Shown one piece after another: positions 19,530 to 30,570 of a stretch of 51,492 nt of DNA; the stretch's first letter is position 1, and every line of letters starts with the position of its first letter. The stretch lies in assembly GCA_016946835.1 (NCBI GenBank), contig JACVTC010000305.1:1-51492 (forward strand), written 5' to 3'. Below the pieces are notes generated by a model. The model was not told the DNA's origin. It did no database searches and saw nothing but the letters and a program-made list of their open reading frames with translations. The position numbers and the translations under genes are program-made. This DNA is from Neocallimastix lanati (nom. inval.). Lineage: Eukaryota; Neocallimastigomycota; Neocallimastigomycetes; Neocallimastigales; Neocallimastigaceae.

Positions 19530-22500
19530 TAACCAAACCAATAAAATAATATTCAAAAATAATGACTCATATAATAATAATAATAAAACAATGTTCAAAA
19601 ATAATGACTCATATAATAATAATAATAATAAAATAATGTTCAAAAATAACGACTCATATAATAATAATAATAATAATAATAATATAATGACAATGGTAGA
19701 CGATCAAACAATATTACCTATAATTAATAATAATATTAAAGAAAAACAAAAATGTAATGACCTTAATATAAACAATAATAGTAACACTACACAAAATACA
19801 TTAAATAGACCAATTGAAATTATAGCAGCCGCTACTCGAAATTCAAGAAATAAATTAAACAAACATAATGAAAAACCATACAATAGAAAGGAAGTGAGAT
19901 TTAATTTAAAGGACAATCCAAAACCAATACAAACGGCAGCTATGAGTCATAATAATATTAATAATAATACTAGTGATAATAAAATTAGTACTAATAATAG
20001 TATTAATAATAATTATAATAATAATATTAATAATAAAAATAATATCGATTATAGTAATACAAATGTTAATAATAATTATAATAATATTAATAATCATAAG
20101 AATAATAAGAATAATGAATATGAAAACAATAATAAGAATAATAATAATAAAATTAATCATAATATAGACAATTATAACGATAATGCGAATAATGATAATA
20201 AAAATAATAATACTATAGATAATTATAATAGTAATAATGATTTTAATGAAAATAAGGAAAATAATACTTACGACTATTTTAAAGAAAATACTGTCACCAA
20301 TAATGATGATAATACTCATAACAATACAAGCAATACCCAAAGGGTTGATGAAGATGTAATTATGATAGAAGAATCTGAAGATGATGAAGATAATGATGCT
20401 GATAAAGAAAATTATAACTCTAAAAATTATAATAATATTTTACCTGGTAGATCTAAGAATTTTAATAATATAATTAAGGAAAACCCGGATATGGTCTCTA
20501 ATAGTGAAAATCGTAAAACAGAAAAACTAGAATATCTTGATCCTTCCTTTATAACAGAGAAAAATATTCGAAATGTTAAAGGTAAAAATAGGGAAGAAAA
20601 AATTAAAGAAATAAAAAATAAAGCTAAGAAAATAAATACCGACATTGAGCAAAGTGAAACTTCTTTTAAGAAACCTGAAAAACACATCAAACTTATGGAA
20701 AAATTTGGTGATTATTATATTCAAGATTTAATAAAAGAAATTGCATCAACTGATGTAATAACAAAATTAGTTTACCTTTTAGATCTTTTTCCAAAATTCC
20801 GTACAGAATTTTTAAAAGCTTTAAAATTAGCGCCTAAACAAACAATAACAAATGTGATGACGGTTATCACAAAACATAAAATAATTAAAGTTTGTGGTAA
20901 AGTAGAAAATAATGACTGTGAAATATTTTTAGATACGTGTGCTAGTGTCAACTTTATTACACGTTCTGCTTTAAATAAATTAAAAATCAACAAACCTTCT
21001 ATTGGTAGAATTTCTGAAACAATATTTCAAGCGTACTCTAATTCTTCAACAGAGAGTGATATCTATGACTTACAGATTTCTATTGGTAGTAAAACTTTTA
21101 ATGAATATTTCAGAGTAATAGAAAAGGATGATATTTTCGATATCTTAATTGGTGTTGATTCTCTAAAGAATAATAGATTTGATATTAACTTAGTAGATGA
21201 TACTTTATATTATATTGATGAAAATAATAATTACATTAAACTAGCAGATCTATTTTATGATATCAATCTTAATAATACTTACAAGGATGATGAGGATATA
21301 GAAAAACATCAAAATACAAAATCTGAACCTTTTTTATTAACAATTACAGTTACCAATGATAAAGAAATTACGAACACTAATGAATTACCTAACACGAAAG
21401 AACATTTAATTAACGAAATAATATCTTCTGTTCCTAATAAATTTAAAAATAAAATTAGTAAATTATTTTTTAAATTTAAAAATGTAGTTGCAATTAAAAC
21501 AGATGATTTAGGAAGGTCAAAATTATTACCTCACAGGATTGAATTAATTCCAAAATCTTCACCCATAAAGTTAAAAGCTTACCGTTTATCCAAAGCGCAA
21601 ACAAAAGCTCTAAAGGAAATTTTGATTAAGCTAATAGAAAACAAACTAATAGAGCCATCCTACTCTTCATGGGCATTTCCAGTAGTACTAGTTCCAAAGA
21701 AAAACGGCGACTGGAGAATGTGTGTCGACTTTAGGGCTTTAAACAATATAACTATTAAGGATTCCTATGCTTTGCCCTTAATTGATGACATATTAATGTT
21801 TATTGGAAAGAACGCTAAAATACTCTCTACTATTGATCTTTTTTCTGGTTATCATCAGGTTCCAATGAATCCTGATGATAAAGATAAAACAACATTCACA
21901 ACGATGTTTGGAAACTATAAATTTTGTGTGATGCCGTTTGGGCTATGTAATGCACCGGCTACATTTCAACGTGAAATGAACCGGATTTTTTTTGACTTGA
22001 TTGGAGTATGCTTATTTGTTTACATTGACGATTTAGTAATATTTTCTGACTCAATTGAATCACACATTACTCATCTTACTAAAGTATTCCAAATCCTAGC
22101 AGACAATGGTTTGAAAATAAACTTAGAAAAATGTTCTTTTTTCAAAGAAGAAGTAGTCCTTCTTGGTCATGTATTATCCACAAAAGGTATTGCCCCGATT
22201 CCTGATAAGATTAAAGTTATAATTAACTGGCTACCCCCTAAAAATATCACTCAACTTAAATCATTTTTGGGAGCTGTTGGTTATTATCGGAAATTTATTA
22301 AAAATTTTGCTCAGATTGCAAATCCTCTGTTTAACCTCTTAAAGAAAGATGTACCGTATGAATGGTCCGAAAAGTGCAACATAGCCTTTGAAAAATTAAA
22401 AATGTCACTAACGGTTGCCCCTATTTTAACTCCTCCTGATTATTCTAAACCTTTTATTATCCGAACAGATGCTTCCAGAGATGGACTTGGTGGAGTACTT

Positions 22501-24069
22501 CTCCAAACAAATGAAAATTCAATTGAAATCCCCATATATTTTGAAAGTAGAACTCTTTCCGCTGCTGAATCTAATTATAGTGTTACTGATTTAGAAGGCA
22601 AAGCAATATTTCATTGTGTTAAAAAATTTAAACCCTATTTTAGTGGAAGCCCTTTTACCACTATCGTTTATACAGACCATAAACCCTTGGTTAGTATATT
22701 TGCTAATAGAGAGCCTTCAAATAATCGCCACCTTAAATGGGTTACTGAACTATCAATATTAAATGTTCAAGTCCAATTTCAAGAGGGGAAGAAGAACGTT
22801 ATTGCTGACGCTTTATCTAGGTTACCTACAAAAGAAATACATGAAAATAAAGAAATATTAAATGCATTAGTAAACAATGATGTTTTATCCAATAATAGCA
22901 ATGATAGTATAAATAAATTTATGAATGAATTTATAAATAAGAGAATTATAAATATTGATGGTGTGGAATATCTTAAACAAGGAGAACAACTGAGAAGAAT
23001 AGTTCACAACAAAGAAGAGAAGCAAAAATTAATCGAAGAAGCCCATGGTCTAGGCCATGAAGGAGCTTATAAAACTTATAGCAGACTGAAGAGGGATTAC
23101 TACTGGGGAAATATGAAAAAAGATATACAAATACTAATAAAATGTTGTCACAAGTGTCAAACTTGTCGACCACAAAAATTAAATAAATATACCGAAAATA
23201 TTGCAACTGTACCTGAATATCCTTTCTCAAGAGTTGGGTTGGATCTAATAGGACCGTTACCTATAACAAATAAAGGTAATAGATATATAATTGTATTAGT
23301 AGATTATCTTACCAAATGGGTGGAAGCAGAACCCTTACAATCTGCCGAATCTCAAGATGTAATAAATTTTCTCAAGAAAATATTTGCACGACATGGTGTT
23401 CCTGAAATTTTAGTTACTGACAATGGTCCACAGTTTACTTCCGATAAGACAAAAGCATTTTTGGACCTTAACGACATTTATGTAAATTATGTAGCAACCT
23501 ATCACCCCTCGTCTAATGGAGAAGTAGAAAACAGAAATAGGGAAATAGGTAAGTATCTCAGGTTACTCGGAGAAGAGGATTCGCAGTGGGACGAAACACT
23601 TTATAGTGCTCTTTGGGCTTTAAGAACGTGCAAGAATGAAGTTACGAAGCACAGCAGCTTTGAATTGTTGTATGGTCGGAGAGACTTACAACCATTCGAA
23701 CTCGCTGTTAATGTCGAATCCAAAAATGACTGGGAAGACGAAGAAGAATTTTGGCTGAGGAAATTTATTAACCATGACCGTTGGATCCGTGAAGCAATAA
23801 AGAACATTGAAACAGCAAACAAGTTGTGGGAAGATCGTAGAAAACAAATAAAAAGAATGAGAGCAAAGTATAAGCCAGGTGATCTTGTTTTGGTCAAATT
23901 GTTCAACAGAAAGAAGCTGGATCCGTTTTTCACAGGCCCACTAAAGATCGTAAAACAAGAGTTCAATACAGTAACAGTTTGCGATCCAGTAACTGGGGAA
24001 GTTGCTGATAGGAACATTCATTTAAAAAATATTATTCCATATTTCACAGAATTGAATTTAGAAGAATAA
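19501..24069 (+). CDS. pol: Pol of B: protease, reverse transcriptase, RNase H, integrase
   Basis: Long -1 frame polyprotein. Residue numbers count the first ATG (19591) as 1, though frameshifting from 19501 is the likely start. Residues 1-330 are an Asn-rich linker that begins with three repeats of FKNNDSYNNN. Protease is D448-T-C-A, again Cys for Gly. RT has MCVDFRALN, MPFGLCNAPATFQ and the YIDD box at 811-814. RNase H has RTDAS, TDLEG, TDHKP and ADALSR. Integrase has a finger (HGLGHEG, CHKC), then GLDLIG, TDNG (D1277) and VENRN, and ends with KLDPFFTGPLKIV, a GPY/F-like module. There is no chromodomain. Clearly homologous to A pol over RT-INT. Confidence 0.93.
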   Translation, partial: PIDGRRTTSINQTNKIIFKNNDSYNNNNKTMFKNNDSYNNNNNKIMFKNNDSYNNNNNNNNIMTMVDDQTILPIINNNIKEKQKCNDLNINNNSNTTQNTLNRPIEIIAAATRNSRNKLNKHNEKPYNRKEVRFNLKDNPKPIQTAAMSHNNINNNTSDNKISTNNSINNNYNNNINNKNNIDYSNTNVNNNYNNINNHKNNKNNEYENNNKNNNNKINHNIDNYNDNANNDNKNNNTIDNYNSNNDFNENKENNTYDYFKENTVTNNDDNTHNNTSNTQRVDEDVIMIEESEDDEDNDADKENYNSKNYNNILPGRSKNFNNIIKENPDMVSNSENRKTEKLEYLDPSFITEKNIRNVKGKNREEKIKEIKNKAKKINTDIEQSETSFKKPEKHIKLMEKFGDYYIQDLIKEIASTDVITKLVYLLDLFPKFRTEFLKALKLAPKQTITNVMTVITKHKIIKVCGKVENNDCEIFLDTCASVNFITRSALNKLKINKPSIGRISETIFQAYSNSSTESDIYDLQISIGSKTFNEYFRVIEKDDIFDILIGVDSLKNNRFDINLVDDTLYYIDENNNYIKLADLFYDINLNNTYKDDEDIEKHQNTKSEPFLLTITVTNDKEITNTNELPNTKEHLINEIISSVPNKFKNKISKLFFKFKNVVAIKTDDLGRSKLLPHRIELIPKSSPIKLKAYRLSKAQTKALKEILIKLIENKLIEPSYSSWAFPVVLVPKKNGDWRMCVDFRALNNITIKDSYALPLIDDILMFIGKNAKILSTIDLFSGYHQVPMNPDDKDKTTFTTMFGNYKFCVMPFGLCNAPATFQREMNRIFFDLIGVCLFVYIDDLVIFSDSIESHITHLTKVFQILADNGLKINLEKCSFFKEEVVLLGHVLSTKGIAPIPDKIKVIINWLPPKNITQLKSFLGAVGYYRKFIKNFAQIANPLFNLLKKDVPYEWSEKCNIAFEKLKMSLTVAPILTPPDYSKPFIIRTDASRDGLGGVLLQTNENSIEIPIYFESRTLSAAESNYSVTDLEGKAIFHCVKKFKPYFSGSPFTTIVYTDHKPLVSIFANREPSNNRHLKWVTELSILNVQVQFQEGKKNVIADALSRLPTKEIHENKEILNALVNNDVLSNNSNDSINKFMNEFINKRIINIDGVEYLKQGEQLRRIVHNKEEKQKLIEEAHGLGHEGAYKTYSRLKRDYYWGNMKKDIQILIKCCHKCQTCRPQKLNKYTENIATVPEYPFSRVGLDLIGPLPITNKGNRYIIVLVDYLTKWVEAEPLQSAESQDVINFLKKIFARHGVPEILVTDNGPQFTSDKTKAFLDLNDIYVNYVATYHPSSNGEVENRNREIGKYLRLLGEEDSQWDETLYSALWALRTCKNEVTKHSSFELLYGRRDLQPFELAVNVESKNDWEDEEEFWLRKFINHDRWIREAIKNIETANKLWEDRRKQIKRMRAKYKPGDLVLVKLFNRKKLDPFFTGPLKIVKQEFNTVTVCDPVTGEVADRNIHLKNIIPYFTELNLEE
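19550..19687 (+). repeat. Three-copy minisatellite at the start of B pol
   Basis: Three tandem units of about 41-50 bp, each TTCAAAAATAAYGACTCATA followed by a growing run of AAT triplets. It lies just after the frameshift hairpin and stays in frame, so copy number can vary without breaking pol. Confidence 0.85.
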
Positions 24070-24118
24070 GGATACATATATATATACAAAAAAAAAAAAA
24101 AAAAAAAAAAATTAACAG

Positions 24119-24152
<34 letters not shown>

Positions 24153-24395
24153 AATAATTAAATTATATTGAAACTTCAAAACCTCAAAATTGAAATTTCA
24201 AAATCTGAATTTAAAACTTATAATTTTGAAATTTATTTTATTCATTACTTAACATTTGATAAATTTTATCTCAAAAAAATAAAAAAAAAAAAAAAAATAA
24301 AAAATAAAAAAAAAAAAAAAAAATAAAAATAAAAAAAAAAAAATAAAAAAAAAAAAAAAAATAAATAAAAATAAAAAAAAAAAAAATAAATAAAA

Positions 24396-24444
<49 letters not shown>

Positions 24445-25321
24445 ATAATAATAATAATAATAATTATATATAAGAACTGATTATATTAGATATAATAATA
24501 AAATATATAAACATAGATAGTATAGATAGTATAATTAACTATAATATAGACAATATAACGTAATAGATAGTATAATAATATAAATATTATATATTGAGTA
24601 AAATAATAAAATATTGATAATATAACAAATAGATAGTATAATAATATAAATATTATATATTGAGTAAAATAATAAAATATTGATAATATAACAAATAGAT
24701 AGTATAATAATATAAATATTATATATTGAGTAAAATAATAAAATATTGATAATATAACAAATAGATAGTATAATAATATAAATATTATATATTGAGTAAA
24801 ATAATAAAATATAGATGAAATAACAAAAAGATAGTATAATAATATATATTATTAACTAAAATAACAAAATAGATAGTATTATAATATAAAATAATATGAA
24901 TGTTATAGATAGATATAATAATATAATAATATACAAAAATAATAATAGTATATATTTTAAAACCATAGGTTCAACACTAAATTAAGACATTGATTCAAAA
25001 GATTATTTTATTTTTTTTAATTATAATTTTATTTGGATAATAATGATTATAATACATATTAATGATAATTAAAAAAATACATGGCGAAAAGAAAATAATG
25101 TGAACATAATGAGATTTGACAAAGAAATTTGACGTTATAAATTCTAAATTATACGATATTTCCAAATATATATATATTTATATAACAAATGGTAACAATG
25201 AAATTAAATCAATTAATAAAAATAATAATTGAATGTAATTATCAATTTAAATATGTAATCATCAATTTAAATATATTATAATAATAATAATAATAATAAT
25301 AACATAATATACATACCTAAA

Positions 25322-25373
<52 letters not shown>

Positions 25374-25485
25374 CCATGAATAAGACATTTACATTGATAA
25401 ACTTCACATGTTCAATGAATTAATAATTGACCAATAAAATAATAATAATTCATATAAAAATTTTTTTTTGAACAAAGATTTAATT

Positions 25486-25543
<58 letters not shown>

Positions 25544-25563
25544 AGCAAATTTAAATGGATTTA

Positions 25564-25603
<40 letters not shown>

Positions 25604-25606
25604 TTA
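24070..25606 (+). repeat. 3' UTR of B: poly-A tracts and 66-bp tandem repeat
   Basis: No gene. It holds A-rich runs (about 24272-24442, 25326-25370, 25492-25540) and a tandem repeat at about 24555-24830, four units of about 66 bp (core AGATAGTATAATAATATAAA) with a degenerate fifth. An AT dinucleotide run and a poly-T precede the polypurine region. Confidence 0.85.
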
Positions 25607-25607
25607 G

Positions 25608-25646
25608 GACTTCAAGGGACGAAGTCTAGGCTAAGCGGGGGCGTCT
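25608..25646 (+). promoter_or_regulatory. Polypurine tract of B with upstream hairpin
   Basis: A perfect 6-bp hairpin GACTTC-aagggac-GAAGTC (25608-25626) precedes GCGGGGGCGTCT, which abuts the 3' LTR. Same arrangement as A and I. Confidence 0.75.
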
Positions 25647-26192
25647 TGATGCAGTATTTAAATAAAAAGAGAATATTATCAAGAAATAAAATTAAATATA
25701 ATAAATAATTAGTTAAATTATATATGTATATTATAATAATAAATAGTAATATAAAAATTATTAAATTTATTTAATTAGTTAATAGCCAATAGGATTTAAT
25801 TTATAGTAAATTAGAAATTAGAAATATAAAAGAAAAATTATTATGATTCTTTAAAGAAAAGGGAGGTTTTTTTATTTGGAAAAAAATAGAGATAAAATTG
25901 GTTAAAATAAATATATTTGGGGAATATATTTATTTATCAAAAATTTTAATAGTAATAAGTTAGTTAGAAATAAATAATTAATAAGATCTTTAATAACATT
26001 TTATTATAAAATTTGTATTACGACATAAATAATTTAAATAAATAAATAAAACGACAAAACTATAATTTTTTTTATATTTTGTTTTAATATTAACGTGTAT
26101 TGTAATTATATATTTTTATATTAGAATATATTTTTATTTAATACAATCTTGCTAACCACAAAAACATTGATACTTATAGAAATAACGTATCA
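25647..26192 (+). repeat. 3' LTR of B
   Basis: 546-bp direct repeat of 17480-18025, ending GTATCA, then ATAT and solo LTR C. Confidence 0.95.
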
Positions 26193-26196
26193 ATAT

Positions 26197-27173
26197 TGAT
26201 AAAGAATGCCCAAATAATGTTCTTTTGGTTATGCATCTTAAATGATTCATTTAACCCTTAAACAAATTATTTGATTCTTTATTCTTTTGGAACTTTCTAT
26301 ATTCTAATAAATTAATCTATATTCCTAATTAGTACAAATTAAATTATACTATTTAAAAAAGTATATTTAAAATTAATTCCTTATCTATGCTACCTTTATT
26401 ATTCTTATCTATATTTTATTATTATTAAAATCCTTATCAATATTATATAGTTTATTTTATCAATTTTCTTTATAGTTTATCAAAATCTTATCAATATTTC
26501 TTTTATTAATATTAAACTTATCAATATCAATTATTTCTTTGGAAAATTCCAAATTAAAAAAATTGTATTAATGATTACTAATAAAAGATTAAACATAAAA
26601 GGAAATAATTATATTATTATTATATGTTTTATTATAAATATTATATTATAAATTTGATGAAATGATTATAATTTTTATATTAATAATTTAAATAATATTA
26701 TTTTTCTAAACTTAGTAAAATTAAACTTTAGGATTAAATAAATATTACTAAACCACAGAATTAACTTCTGTAAAATAAAAAAATTTGTCTTTTAAAATAT
26801 ATAATTAAGTAGATTAGTAATAAATAATTAGTAATAGATTAATATATAAGTATTATTTATTATAAGTTAAATAATAATTATATTAATAATAAAAAATTAA
26901 TATAAAATATTTAATAATTAATTTTTATTATACAAAGAAATGGCTTTACCATTTCTATTATTTTAAGAAAAAAAAAATATAAATAACAGTAAAAAAAATT
27001 GTATTTTTTATATTGTAATTTAATATTGTAATTTTTTTTAAATAAAAAAAAATTTAATAAAGGATTTATAAAAACAAAAATTTATTTTGTTTATTAATTT
27101 TCTTGTTTGTTTATTTTTTTTGTTGTTTATATTAATACTTATTTTTATTTTTCCCTCTCTCCGAACCTTAACA
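26197..27173 (+). mobile_element. Solo LTR C (A-like group)
   Basis: 977 bp from TGATAAAGAATG to GAACCTTAACA, flanked by ATAT on both sides (26193-26196, 27174-27177). The start resembles A (TGGTAAAGAA) and I (TGATAAAGAATA) and the end resembles X, A and I. Contains GGCTTTAC (26942-26949) and a TATAAATA about 30 bp later. No coding sequence. Most simply the product of LTR-LTR recombination. Confidence 0.85.
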
Positions 27174-27235
27174 ATATGTAATACAGTGTAATAATTCTAT
27201 TAAGAACTAACTCAAAATAGAATTATTAACTACAA

Positions 27236-27883
27236 TGTTAAGATAATAACTGAATTTCAATTCAATTTCAATTTCGATAATTCAGTTATTTGAATTAAAT
27301 AATAATAATATAATAATTATTATTAAATTAACTTTATTAAAATATTTAGGAATTAGTCTAGGCCAACTAATTACTAAATATTATTAACATATTGAATTTA
27401 ATATATATTAAATAATGTAAACACGTGATTGTCATATTAAATTAATTTCTACATATTATATTTTAATTATAAATTATAATATTTAGCAATATTTAATTCT
27501 TATATTTTATTTATATTAAATATTTATATTATTATCTAACTTTATATTATCAATATCAAACTTATATTAATATTATTTACATATTCATATTAATAATTAA
27601 TATTTTAATAATTAATTATTTTATATAAATACATGTTTAAATTCTTTGATTAATCCTTTGTAGGATTATTGTAATTTAAATTATAGTAATAATTATATAA
27701 AATAATAATGTAATAAAATATTATTAAGATTAAATAAAATTTATATTTTAGATAAAAACTTAATTATAAAATTTACTAATAACAATATGTTTTAAATAAG
27801 AATAAAATTTAATTATTAATAAATTACTATAATTTGGCATCTTGACCTAATCGTTAAGACCAAATTACCTAAAAACTTTGACA
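27236..27883 (+). repeat. 5' LTR of D
   Basis: TGTTAAGATAATAACTG to AACTTTGACA. It has CACGTG (27422-27427), a TATATAAATA box (27622-27631), and the self-primer GTAGGATTATTGT (27660-27672), 29 bp after the box. Confidence 0.93.
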
Positions 27884-27893
27884 ATAATCCTAC
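27660..27893 (+). promoter_or_regulatory. Self-priming pair of D
   Basis: GTAGGATTATTGT (27660-27672, just after the TATA box, near the expected mRNA 5' end) is a perfect 13-nt complement of ACAATAATCCTAC (27881-27893), which spans the LTR end and the first internal bases. No TGG-type tRNA PBS follows the LTR. This matches Tf1, where the mRNA 5' end folds back to prime reverse transcription. Confidence 0.8.
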
Positions 27894-27917
27894 CAATAAT
27901 CTATCGATTACCTCAAG

Positions 27918-28709
27918 ATGTCCACAACAATTAGATCCGATCCTAATATATCATTAACAAGTAATAATATATTAAAGCTACCAAAAGAAGAATTTGTTAC
28001 AATTGAAGAATATAATGAATTTATTCACAAGATGAAGAAGGAAATAAAATCGAAGATATCAGAGATGAACAAAGCAAAACAGGTCGTCTACTCTCAGAAA
28101 GTTGTTGTAACAAAATCAATGCTAAACGGATCAATAGACTTCAGAAGTGCTAAGTTAGCTTTATATCAAATTGAAAGATTAATATTACAAATTAATCAGA
28201 ACATTTCTAATTTTGAACAGGTTGATAAGTCCATGATATTTTTAAAAGAAGAAATTTCTAATAAAAGACAGAAAGAAGCTAATATTAATGAAAACAACAT
28301 TAATAAAAATAATAATGAATTAATTAATAAAAATGACATAAATCTCATCACAAAATCTGAACTTCCTGACAAGGAATCCTACGAAGAAACTACAAGACAC
28401 AGTAAAAATGACTCTAACGAAGAATCAAATACAATTAAAGGTAGCAATCACAAAAAAGAAAAAATAAAGTCTAATAAAGTTAGTGGAAATAATAAAATGA
28501 AAACTAAACCAAAATTAAAATTAAAGAAATCATATAATAAAAATACATATAATAAATTCAATCCAAATCTATTAGTTGCAGTATTTTCTTTTCAAAAATT
28601 AATATTTATTTTTTTTCAAATTAAAAGAGGAATAAGAGCAAATTCACATGAATCTGATTTTTCCCCACCAGTAATGGGAATAAAAAATTCATTCAGTTCA
28701 AAGAATTGA
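27918..28709 (+). CDS. Uncharacterised 263-aa protein of element D
   Basis: The ATG at 27918 lies 34 bp after the LTR, the same distance as gag of J, so this ORF sits in the gag position. I do not recognise it. Residues 1-125 are helical with many Lys and Glu and probable coiled coil (EEYNEFIHKMKKEIKSKISE, LYQIERLILQINQNI). Residues 125-205 are Asn/Lys/Ser-rich and basic (KTKPKLKLKKSYNK). A hydrophobic stretch near residues 217-233 (LLVAVFSFQKLIFIFF) comes before a short polar tail. There is no zinc knuckle, protease or RT motif. It could be a highly diverged Gag, or a different protein that the element keeps. The hydrophobic part could instead be a translated intron (GT at about 28579, AG at about 28627), which I cannot confirm. 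Confidence 0.65.
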   Translation: MSTTIRSDPNISLTSNNILKLPKEEFVTIEEYNEFIHKMKKEIKSKISEMNKAKQVVYSQKVVVTKSMLNGSIDFRSAKLALYQIERLILQINQNISNFEQVDKSMIFLKEEISNKRQKEANINENNINKNNNELINKNDINLITKSELPDKESYEETTRHSKNDSNEESNTIKGSNHKKEKIKSNKVSGNNKMKTKPKLKLKKSYNKNTYNKFNPNLLVAVFSFQKLIFIFFQIKRGIRANSHESDFSPPVMGIKNSFSSKN

Positions 28710-28861
28710 CTTACTATTTTAATTAATACTGCACTAAAGATATATTCAATTATAATTTACATTTTTTGTATTCTATGATAAATAATTATATCAAACTAAA
28801 ATTTCTATTTCTTTAATTTAAATATCCAAATCTTTACAGTTATATTGTTTTTTTTATAATG

Positions 28862-28934
<73 letters not shown>

Positions 28935-29917
28935 AGTTATATTTAATAAAATTATATATTTAATTACAATAAATACAAAAACAATTCAATTAAAAAAAAA
29001 AAATTCAGTAGGAATCAATATTTGGGATTAATAATTATTCTTTAAAATCAAAAACCTTAATTATATTATAATTAAACAGTTGAAAACAATCAACTTTTCC
29101 CTTCTTTTACATTTAATTAATATTCTCTACAAGAGCTATAATTAAAATTTTAAGATTTATATAGTTATTAAATTAATACTAGTTAAAATTTAATAATAAA
29201 GTATAATTTATAATCTTAACATTTTCAACATTTCCAAATAGATCAATCAAAATTTGTTTAATATTATATTGAAAAGGACTCTTTTCTCTATAATATTCTT
29301 TGCTAATAAAATAATTATGATAAGGACGCTTACATAATTATTATCGTTAATAATAAACTAAATTGAATATTATGATATATTCAATAGTTAAATTGATAAA
29401 TTTTCAATTACAATTTCAAAATTTAGAAAAATAGAAATTATAAATTTTATAATTTCAAATTTCGACATTTAAAAATTTCACATTACGAAATTTCAAAATT
29501 TAATAAAAATTATATATTCAACTATTTAATAGTAATTTTAAGTTTTAATATATTTATTATTTACTATATTTTTAAAATTTTCAATAATTTCAAAGTTAAT
29601 GGTAAAAATTGAAATGTTAATTTCAATTAAATTTCAAAATTTCAATTTCAAAATTTTACAAGGAAATATATAATAATGTTGGTACCATCATATTTAAAAA
29701 CATTGAATTTTATAATAAAATTTTAATTTTAACAAATTTTGACAAATTTCAAATTTCATGAAATTGTCACTTAAAAGGTCTTCTCCTAAAGATTCAAGTG
29801 ACCTTTTAATTCCTAATTAACTTTAAAAAATTAAAAAATTTTTTTTAATAACTTAACAAAATTTTTTTTAACAATGTTACACAAATCGTCTGGAATCCGA
29901 TTTTTGTGGAAGGGCAT
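28710..29917 (+). other. 3' UTR of D with conserved hairpins and polypurine tract
   Basis: AT-rich, no gene. A tract of about 69 A lies at 28862-28930. Three parts match the 3' UTR of J: TTGGTACCATCATAT near 29680 (GGTACCAT in J at about 47209), a hairpin GTCACTT (29766-29772) with AAGTGAC (29796-29802), and AAATCG-tctggaatc-CGATTT (29883-29903) followed by GTGGAAGGGCAT against the 3' LTR. Confidence 0.75.
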
Positions 29918-30565
29918 TGTTAAGATAATAACTGAATTTCAATTCAATTTCAATTTCGATAATTCAGTTATTTGAATTAAATAATAATAATATAATAATT
30001 ATTATTAAATTAACTTTATTAAAATATTTAGGAATTAGTCTAGGCCAACTAATTACTAAATATTATTAACATATTGAATTTAATATATATTAAATAATGT
30101 AAACACGTGATTGTCATATTAAATTAATTTCTACATATTATATTTTAATTATAAATTATAATATTTAGCAATATTTAATTCTTATATTTTATTTATATTA
30201 AATATTTATATTATTATCTAACTTTATATTATCAATATCAAACTTATATTAATATTATTTACATATTCATATTAATAATTAATATTTTAATAATTAATTA
30301 TTTTATATAAATACATGTTTAAATTCTTTGATTAATCCTTTGTAGGATTATTGTAATTTAAATTATAGTAATAATTATATAAAATAATAATGTAATAAAA
30401 TATTATTAAGATTAAATAAAATTTATATTTTAGATAAAAACTTAATTATAAAATTTACTAATAACAATATGTTTTAAATAAGAATAAAATTTAATTATTA
30501 ATAAATTACTATAATTTGGCATCTTGACCTAATCGTTAAGACCAAATTATCTAAAAACTTTGACA
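29918..30565 (+). repeat. 3' LTR of D
   Basis: 648-bp repeat of 27236-27883. One difference seen, AAATTATCT against AAATTACCT near the end. Confidence 0.93.
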
Positions 30566-30570
30566 TACAA

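Larger units (their letters stand above)
17480..26192 (+). mobile_element. Full-length Ty3/gypsy-type LTR retrotransposon B
   Basis: LTRs 17480-18025 and 25647-26192 (both 546 bp, TGATGC to GTATCA) are flanked by ATAT on both sides (17476-17479, 26193-26196), a 4-bp target duplication. It has a tRNA-Lys-type PBS, gag with a zinc knuckle, -1 pol and a G-rich polypurine tract. The 3' UTR of about 1.6 kb is mostly poly-A and tandem repeats. In the LTRs I saw one difference (ACAATTTG near 17840 against AAAATTTG). gag and pol are open, so it may be recently active. Confidence 0.95.
27236..30565 (+). mobile_element. Non-autonomous self-primed LTR element D
   Basis: LTRs 27236-27883 and 29918-30565 (648 bp each, one difference noticed) are flanked by TACAA (27231-27235, 30566-30570), 5 bp. 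It is inserted in the 3' LTR of E. Internal region of about 2.0 kb has one ORF (27918-28709) and no RT, integrase or protease. Priming, leader length, 3' UTR hairpins and LTR ends parallel element J, which could supply enzymes in trans. Confidence 0.93.

Noticed and set aside
19906-20340. Minus-strand ORF of 144 aa, rich in Ile
   Set aside because: It is the antisense of AAT-rich Asn codons in B pol. Composition is explained by the sense frame.
23601-24017. Minus-strand ORF of 138 aa over the B integrase
   Set aside because: Opposite strand of a real coding region, with no recognisable domain.
24555-24830. CRISPR-like or satellite array in the B 3' UTR
   Set aside because: Units are contiguous near-identical 66-bp AT repeats with no unique spacers: a simple tandem repeat inside an element.
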